A stretch of DNA of 64,000 bases from JALYRV01 sp036675475 (GTDB taxonomy: Bacteria > Acidobacteriota > Vicinamibacteria > Vicinamibacterales > SCN-69-37), in assembly GCA_036675475.1 (NCBI GenBank), contig JAKFEY010000027.1:50451-114450 (forward strand), in the 5' to 3' direction. Shown one piece after another: positions 59,461 to 64,000 of this stretch; the stretch's first letter is position 1, and each line of letters begins with the position of its first letter. The notes beneath the pieces were generated by a model that saw nothing but the letters and a program-made list of their open reading frames with translations, was not told where the DNA came from and did not search any database. The translations under genes and the position numbers were made by a program.

Positions 59461-60573
59461 ATGCCGGCTGCGTCTGGAAAGCTTGGCGTGGGAGTGTACG
59501 GGATTGGCTGGTGCGCGGCCCAGCACATCGCGGCCTTCCGGAACAATCCCCACGCGCGCGTGACCTGGCTGTGCGGGCGCGACGAGGCACGCACGCGCGC
59601 GAACATCGAGAAATACGCGATTGACGCGCCGGGCGCGCGCCTCACCACCCGCTTTGACGACCTCCTCCGCGCCGCCGACGTCGACATCATCGTCATCGCC
59701 ACGCCGAACCATCTGCACGCCGCGGAAGCCATTGCCGCGGCCAACGCCGGCAAGCACATTGTGCTCGAGAAACCCACGGGCCTGGACGCGCGGGAGCTGA
59801 TCGGCATTCGCGATGCCGTGCGGCGATCCGGCGTGCGGACGGTCGTGTCGTTCGAGCTGCGCTACCATCCGTTCCTGCGGTTCGCGCGATGGATGCGCGA
59901 GTCCGGCCGGCTGGGGCGGATCCGGTTCGCGCGCACGCAGTATCTGTCGCGCGTGACGGATTGGTACGCCGGGTGGGACTGGGTGCGCACGCGCGAGAGC
60001 GGACGCAGCCATCTGCTGGCGGCCGGATGCCATGCCGTCGATGCGCTTCGCTGGTGTGCGGGGACCGAAGCCGTCGAGGTGTCGGCCTTTCACACACACT
60101 TCACCGAAGGGTACGAATGGCCGACGTCCATGGCCGTCAATTTGCGGCTGGAAGGCGGCGCCATCGGACACGTCACGAGCTCGACGGACTTCATGATGCC
60201 GTACGCCTTCGAGGTGGAGCTGATGGGCGATCGCGCGACGCTGCGGCAGGACCTGCTGTTGTGGAAGGACACGCCGCTCGATCTCGAGGAGATCGCCGCG
60301 GCCAATCCCGTCGCCGGCGTGACGCTGGAGCACGCCACGGATATCATCGGCAATCCGGCGATCCGCGTGCGCTGTCCGATGCCCGGATCGGCCGACGTCA
60401 GCCATCATCCGTTTCAGGCCGAGATCGACGACCTCGTCGCGGCCATCATCGAGGGACGCGACAGTTCGATTACGGTGTTCGACGCGCAGAAGACCATGGA
60501 AATCTGCCTGGCGGCGGATCGTTCGGCCGAGCGGGGCGGAGCGCCCGTGGCCCTGCCGCTGATAACCGACTGA
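59461..60573 (+). CDS. Gfo/Idh/MocA family NAD(P)-dependent oxidoreductase
   Basis: The 370-aa enzyme has an N-terminal Rossmann fold (VGVYGIGWCAAQHIAAFRNN), VDIIVIATPNHLHAAEAIAA, the catalytic Lys motif HIVLEKPTGLD and the second signature GCHAVDALRWCAG with the catalytic His. These features are shared by sugar dehydrogenases and aldose reductases of the family. It has no signal peptide, unlike the following homologue, so it should act in the cytosol. It starts 24 bp from the divergent DUF1080 gene and is followed by the Tat-type paralogue after 18 bp. Confidence 0.88.
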   Translation: MPAASGKLGVGVYGIGWCAAQHIAAFRNNPHARVTWLCGRDEARTRANIEKYAIDAPGARLTTRFDDLLRAADVDIIVIATPNHLHAAEAIAAANAGKHIVLEKPTGLDARELIGIRDAVRRSGVRTVVSFELRYHPFLRFARWMRESGRLGRIRFARTQYLSRVTDWYAGWDWVRTRESGRSHLLAAGCHAVDALRWCAGTEAVEVSAFHTHFTEGYEWPTSMAVNLRLEGGAIGHVTSSTDFMMPYAFEVELMGDRATLRQDLLLWKDTPLDLEEIAAANPVAGVTLEHATDIIGNPAIRVRCPMPGSADVSHHPFQAEIDDLVAAIIEGRDSSITVFDAQKTMEICLAADRSAERGGAPVALPLITD

Positions 60574-60591
60574 CCACCCGAAGGAGACCGC

Positions 60592-61956
60592 ATGTCGACG
60601 TCACGGCGTGAATTCCTGAAGATCGCGGCCGCGGGCGTGGCCGCCACCTCGCCCTCGGTTCACGTGCTCGCGGAGACGCAGATGGCGCAGCCGGCGTCAC
60701 CGCTCGACCGAATCCAGCTCGCGCTCATCGGCGCGGGCGGCCAGGGCATGAGCGACACGCGCACGGCGCTGCGCGTGCCGGGCGTGGAACTGGTGGCCGT
60801 CGCCGACGTCTACCAGGGACGGCTCGATCGATCGAAGGAAATCTGGGGCAGCCAGTTGTTCACCACGCGCGACTATCGCGAGGTGCTCGCGCGGCCCGAC
60901 GTCGATGCCGTGATCATCGCCACGCCCGATCACTGGCATGCGCGCATGGCGATCGACGCCATGAAGGCCGGCAAGGATGTGTACCTCGAAAAACCGATGG
61001 TGCAGGATGTCGCGGAAGGCCCGCGCGTCATCGAGGCCGCGAGAACCACCAACCGCATTCTGCAGGTCGGCAGCCAGCGCGTCAGCTCGATCATCTATGC
61101 GAAGGCGCGCGAGCTCTTCAAGTCAGGCGCGATCGGCGAGCTGAATTTCGTCGAGGCCTGGTGGCATCGCAACTCGGCGATGGGCGCCTGGCAGTACAGC
61201 ATCCCCACGGATGCCACACCGGAAACCGTGGACTGGGACCGCTTCCTCGGCGACGCGCCGAAGCGCCCCTTCGAGCCGATCCGCCTGTTTCGCTGGCGCA
61301 ATTACCAGGACTACGGCACGGGCATTCCGGGCGACCTGTTCGTGCACCTGTTCTCGGGCATTCACTACGTGCTCGACTCGCTCGGCCCCACGCGCATCAT
61401 GGCCAGCGGCGGCCTGCGCTACTGGAACGACGGCCGCGACGTCCCCGACGTCGTCGTCGGCTTCTACGATTATCCGAAGACGGACGCGCATCCTGCGTTC
61501 ACGCTCATGCTGAAGGTGAACTTCGCCGACGGCGGCGGCGGTGAGGGCCACCAGTTCCGCTTCGCGGGACCTGACGGCGTCATCATGATTGGCGGCTCCG
61601 GCGTGACGCTGGCGCGGCAGGAGCGGCCGGCCGATCCCGGCCTCTCGACCGGCACGTTTACGACCGCGCTTCAGGAACAGATGGCGAAGGAGCACCGGGC
61701 GAAATATCCGGAGCAGGACGAGTTGCGGCCCAGGGCCGAAACCGTCTACACCGCGCCGGGCGGGTACAGCGATACCTTCGATCACTTCCGCAACTTCTTC
61801 GACGCGGTGCGCAGCCGGAAGCCGGTCGTCGAGGATGCCGCGTTCGGCTATCGCGCGGCCGGTCCCGCCGTGCTCACCAACCAGAGCTACTTCGAACAGC
61901 GCGCCATCGGATGGGATCCGGCGGCGATGCGGGTCACGGAGCGCGGGCGCCGATAG
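60592..61956 (+). CDS. Tat-exported Gfo/Idh/MocA family oxidoreductase
   Basis: The 454-aa protein starts MSTSRREFLKIAAAGVAATS, a twin-arginine signal, so it should be folded with its cofactor and exported. The Rossmann motif IQLALIGAGGQGMSDTRTAL, VDAVIIATPDHWHARMAIDA, the Lys motif DVYLEKPMVQD and the C-terminal domain with LFVHLFSGIHYVLDSLGP follow. An AAGGAG ribosome binding site lies at 60581-60586. Exported members with a tightly bound nucleotide include glucose-fructose oxidoreductase and the glycoside-oxidising enzymes of 3-keto-glycoside pathways. With the DUF1080 protein nearby, the latter is a reasonable guess. Confidence 0.88.
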   Translation: MSTSRREFLKIAAAGVAATSPSVHVLAETQMAQPASPLDRIQLALIGAGGQGMSDTRTALRVPGVELVAVADVYQGRLDRSKEIWGSQLFTTRDYREVLARPDVDAVIIATPDHWHARMAIDAMKAGKDVYLEKPMVQDVAEGPRVIEAARTTNRILQVGSQRVSSIIYAKARELFKSGAIGELNFVEAWWHRNSAMGAWQYSIPTDATPETVDWDRFLGDAPKRPFEPIRLFRWRNYQDYGTGIPGDLFVHLFSGIHYVLDSLGPTRIMASGGLRYWNDGRDVPDVVVGFYDYPKTDAHPAFTLMLKVNFADGGGGEGHQFRFAGPDGVIMIGGSGVTLARQERPADPGLSTGTFTTALQEQMAKEHRAKYPEQDELRPRAETVYTAPGGYSDTFDHFRNFFDAVRSRKPVVEDAAFGYRAAGPAVLTNQSYFEQRAIGWDPAAMRVTERGRR

Positions 61957-62004
61957 TCTGAGCGTTCGCGCCCGTCCGTCTCGTGCTACCGTCCACGCAT
62001 CCCG

Positions 62005-63198
62005 ATGCGTCTTGTGACAATCGTGCTCGTGGCCGGGTCGATTGCGGCCGCGGCGGCTGCGGCGGCGACGCGCGTCATGACGCAGGCGACAACTGCCGGC
62101 GCCGATTTCCGGGTGGTGTGCGCGAGCGCGAGCGTTCTCGAGGCCGCAGGAAATCCGTACGACGGGCGAACGCTCGAGCCCGTCACCACATCCACCCTGC
62201 CCATGACTTATCCCCCGCTCGCGGCGCGTGTGGTCTCGCCCGCGTGCGGGCGCGTCCCGTCCCTCTGGCTGGTGCTGGCCACCGCGGCCGCCGCCATCGT
62301 CCTGATCGCGCGGATTCCCGGCGCCAGCTCTTACGCCCTGATCCTGCTGGCTGTCGTCGCCGGCTTCGGCGCGTTTCCGTGGCTGGTGGTGACCGGAAAT
62401 ATCGCGATGTTCGAGGGCGTGGCCGGCGCCGTCGCCATTGCGGCGCTGGTGCGCGGCCGCGATCGCGTATTTGGCGGGGCGCTCGCAGCGGCTGGCTTCA
62501 TCAAGGTGATGCCGCTCGGTCTCGTCGTCGTAGGGTTTGCGTACTGGCCGCGGGCGCAGGCGTGGCGGGCCGTCGGGGCAGCCGCGGCCGTCTTCGGCGC
62601 CCTGCACGTGACGTCGTTCGCGATCGACCCGGACGCCACGCGGCAATACTGGTCGGCAATCGGCAACGGTTTCGGTGGGTACGCGGAAGCCGAGTTGCGG
62701 TTCGGCAGCGAGGCGAACCCGTCGCACTTTTCGTTTCTGCCGATTCTCAGCGACCACATCGGGGTCGGGCGCGCGGCCGGTCTCGCGGCGGCGGCGCTGA
62801 TTACGCTTGCGGCCGGCGCCGTATGGTTTCGCGCGTGGCGCCTGCACACGGCGGCGCGCGCGCGTTTCTGGCTCGCGGCACTTGCGCTGGTGGGCCTCGT
62901 GGCTGCGTATCCGCGCTTCAAGCCCTACTCGTTGTTCCTGCTGACACCTCTGCTCGCGCTTGCGCTCTCCGAGGCCCGCGGCCGCGCGCGCGACGCGCTG
63001 ATCGTGCTGGCCTGCCTGCTGCCGAACATCGCGCTGCTGGCGTTGACGATGCTCGCGACGCGGCCGCCGGTGCCGGTACCGGTGGTGTTTCTGCTGCAGT
63101 ATGCGCAGTGGCTGTGCGTGGCGCTGGTGGTGGCGGCGGCGCTTTGGATGGCGGTTAAAAAGGAAACGGCCCGCATTCTTTCGAATGCGGGCCGTTGA
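62005..63198 (+). CDS. GT87 (DUF2029)-like membrane protein
   Basis: The 397-aa protein has about ten membrane segments and the GT87 pattern: an early extracytoplasmic region (TTAGADFRVVCASASVLEAA, then GNPYDGRTLEP), TYPPLAARVVSPACG, VTGNIAMFEGVAGAVAIAAL and GFIKVMPLGLVVVGFAY. It probably is a polyprenyl-phosphate-dependent glycosyltransferase, by family knowledge only. Its last 13 codons (KKETARILSNAGR) lie inside the terminator hairpin of the opposite-strand rRNA operon. No promoter was recognised in the 48-bp gap before it. Confidence 0.7.
   Translation: MRLVTIVLVAGSIAAAAAAAATRVMTQATTAGADFRVVCASASVLEAAGNPYDGRTLEPVTTSTLPMTYPPLAARVVSPACGRVPSLWLVLATAAAAIVLIARIPGASSYALILLAVVAGFGAFPWLVVTGNIAMFEGVAGAVAIAALVRGRDRVFGGALAAAGFIKVMPLGLVVVGFAYWPRAQAWRAVGAAAAVFGALHVTSFAIDPDATRQYWSAIGNGFGGYAEAELRFGSEANPSHFSFLPILSDHIGVGRAAGLAAAALITLAAGAVWFRAWRLHTAARARFWLAALALVGLVAAYPRFKPYSLFLLTPLLALALSEARGRARDALIVLACLLPNIALLALTMLATRPPVPVPVVFLLQYAQWLCVALVVAAALWMAVKKETARILSNAGR
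63154..63196 (-). terminator. rho-independent terminator of the rRNA operon
   Basis: On the minus strand two perfect 14-nt arms (63183-63196 and 63165-63178) form a GC-rich stem with a 4-nt loop, followed by the run CCTTTTT (63157-63163 on the complement). It lies 9 nt after the 5S rRNA. On the plus strand no T-run follows. The same bases encode the C-terminus of the convergent membrane protein. Confidence 0.92.
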
Positions 63199-63204
63199 GA
63201 ATAA

Positions 63205-63322
<118 letters not shown>

Positions 63323-63484
63323 AACTTGTTGCCTGGGGTCCGCCGGCGCGGACGCGGCATGCGAGCCGCGCGCGACGCGCCGAGCGATCGTCCCAAGCTA
63401 TGTCAAAGAGCGCGAACGCTCTGACAAATTGAATACCCTGCAACGGCAGTTTTCCGCTGCGCACGCGTGCGCAAAGAAAAAGAA
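63323..63484 (-). other. 23S-5S intergenic spacer
   Basis: This 162-nt stretch separates the 3' end of 23S rRNA from 5S rRNA. It contains no tRNA-like cloverleaf and no open frame that stands out. Two GC-rich inverted segments (around 63350-63390 and 63440-63475) may take part in processing stems. Nothing else was recognised. Confidence 0.7.

Positions 63485-64000
<516 letters not shown>

Overview
The window is GC-rich chromosomal DNA, almost fully coding, most likely from an Acidobacteriota bacterium, probably of the Vicinamibacteria type. This is inferred from families typical of that phylum: an acidobacterial-type PadR regulator coupled to a MacB/FtsX-like orphan permease (ADOP), an Oar-like TonB-dependent receptor with a carboxypeptidase-regulatory N-terminus, and a VWA protein of the acidobacterial type. 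No species is claimed.

Positions 1-28200 form an exopolysaccharide (EPS) or capsule locus. At the left edge a minus-strand trio resembles lasso-peptide maturation genes: a PqqD-like RRE protein (B1), a transglutaminase-like B2 protease and an Asn-synthetase-like cyclase without the glutaminase Cys2. No precursor peptide is visible. A divergent plus-strand group encodes a small secreted protein, a Wzc-like chain-length regulator/tyrosine autokinase, an O-antigen-ligase-like protein and a HAD nucleotidase. Facing it is a long minus-strand gene train (27986 down to 7634) for an outer-membrane barrel, a Wza-like export protein, eight GT4-type or related glycosyltransferases, a GT2 enzyme, a Wzx-like flippase, a Wzy-like polymerase, a membrane glycosyltransferase, an acyltransferase, a true AsnB, an initiating sugar-phosphate transferase, a geranylgeranyl-reductase-like flavoprotein and an NTP_transf_5 nucleotidyltransferase. 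Most junctions are stop/start overlaps, which suggests one translationally coupled operon. A large hairpin lies between the barrel and Wza genes.

Positions 28200-39000 are mixed: another GT4 enzyme, an E1 alpha/beta-fused 2-oxoacid dehydrogenase, a GT87-type membrane enzyme, HrpB helicase, MsrA, an HtrA protease with four PDZ-like repeats next to a degenerate protease-fold partner, and a small membrane protein. Positions 39039-47588 hold the VWA protein and Oar-like receptor, divergent from the padR-ADOP pair. Their 87-bp intergenic region contains a strong sigma70-like promoter flanked by two palindromes, probably PadR operators.

Positions 47600-55437 carry a secreted prolyl-oligopeptidase-like hydrolase, a beta-rich protein lacking a signal peptide, a PagL-like lipid A deacylase, a methyltransferase-like protein and three polytopic GT-C-like membrane proteins. 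Positions 54229-61956 look like a sugar or glycoside oxidation module: a Tat-exported small protein, a GMC oxidoreductase, an amidohydrolase, a DUF1080 protein (3-keto-glycoside hydrolase family) and two Gfo/Idh/MocA oxidoreductases. The right end holds a GT87-like membrane protein whose 3' end overlaps the terminator of a minus-strand rRNA operon, then 5S rRNA and the 3' part of 23S rRNA, cut by the window edge. No CRISPR array, tRNA, transposase or phage gene was seen.
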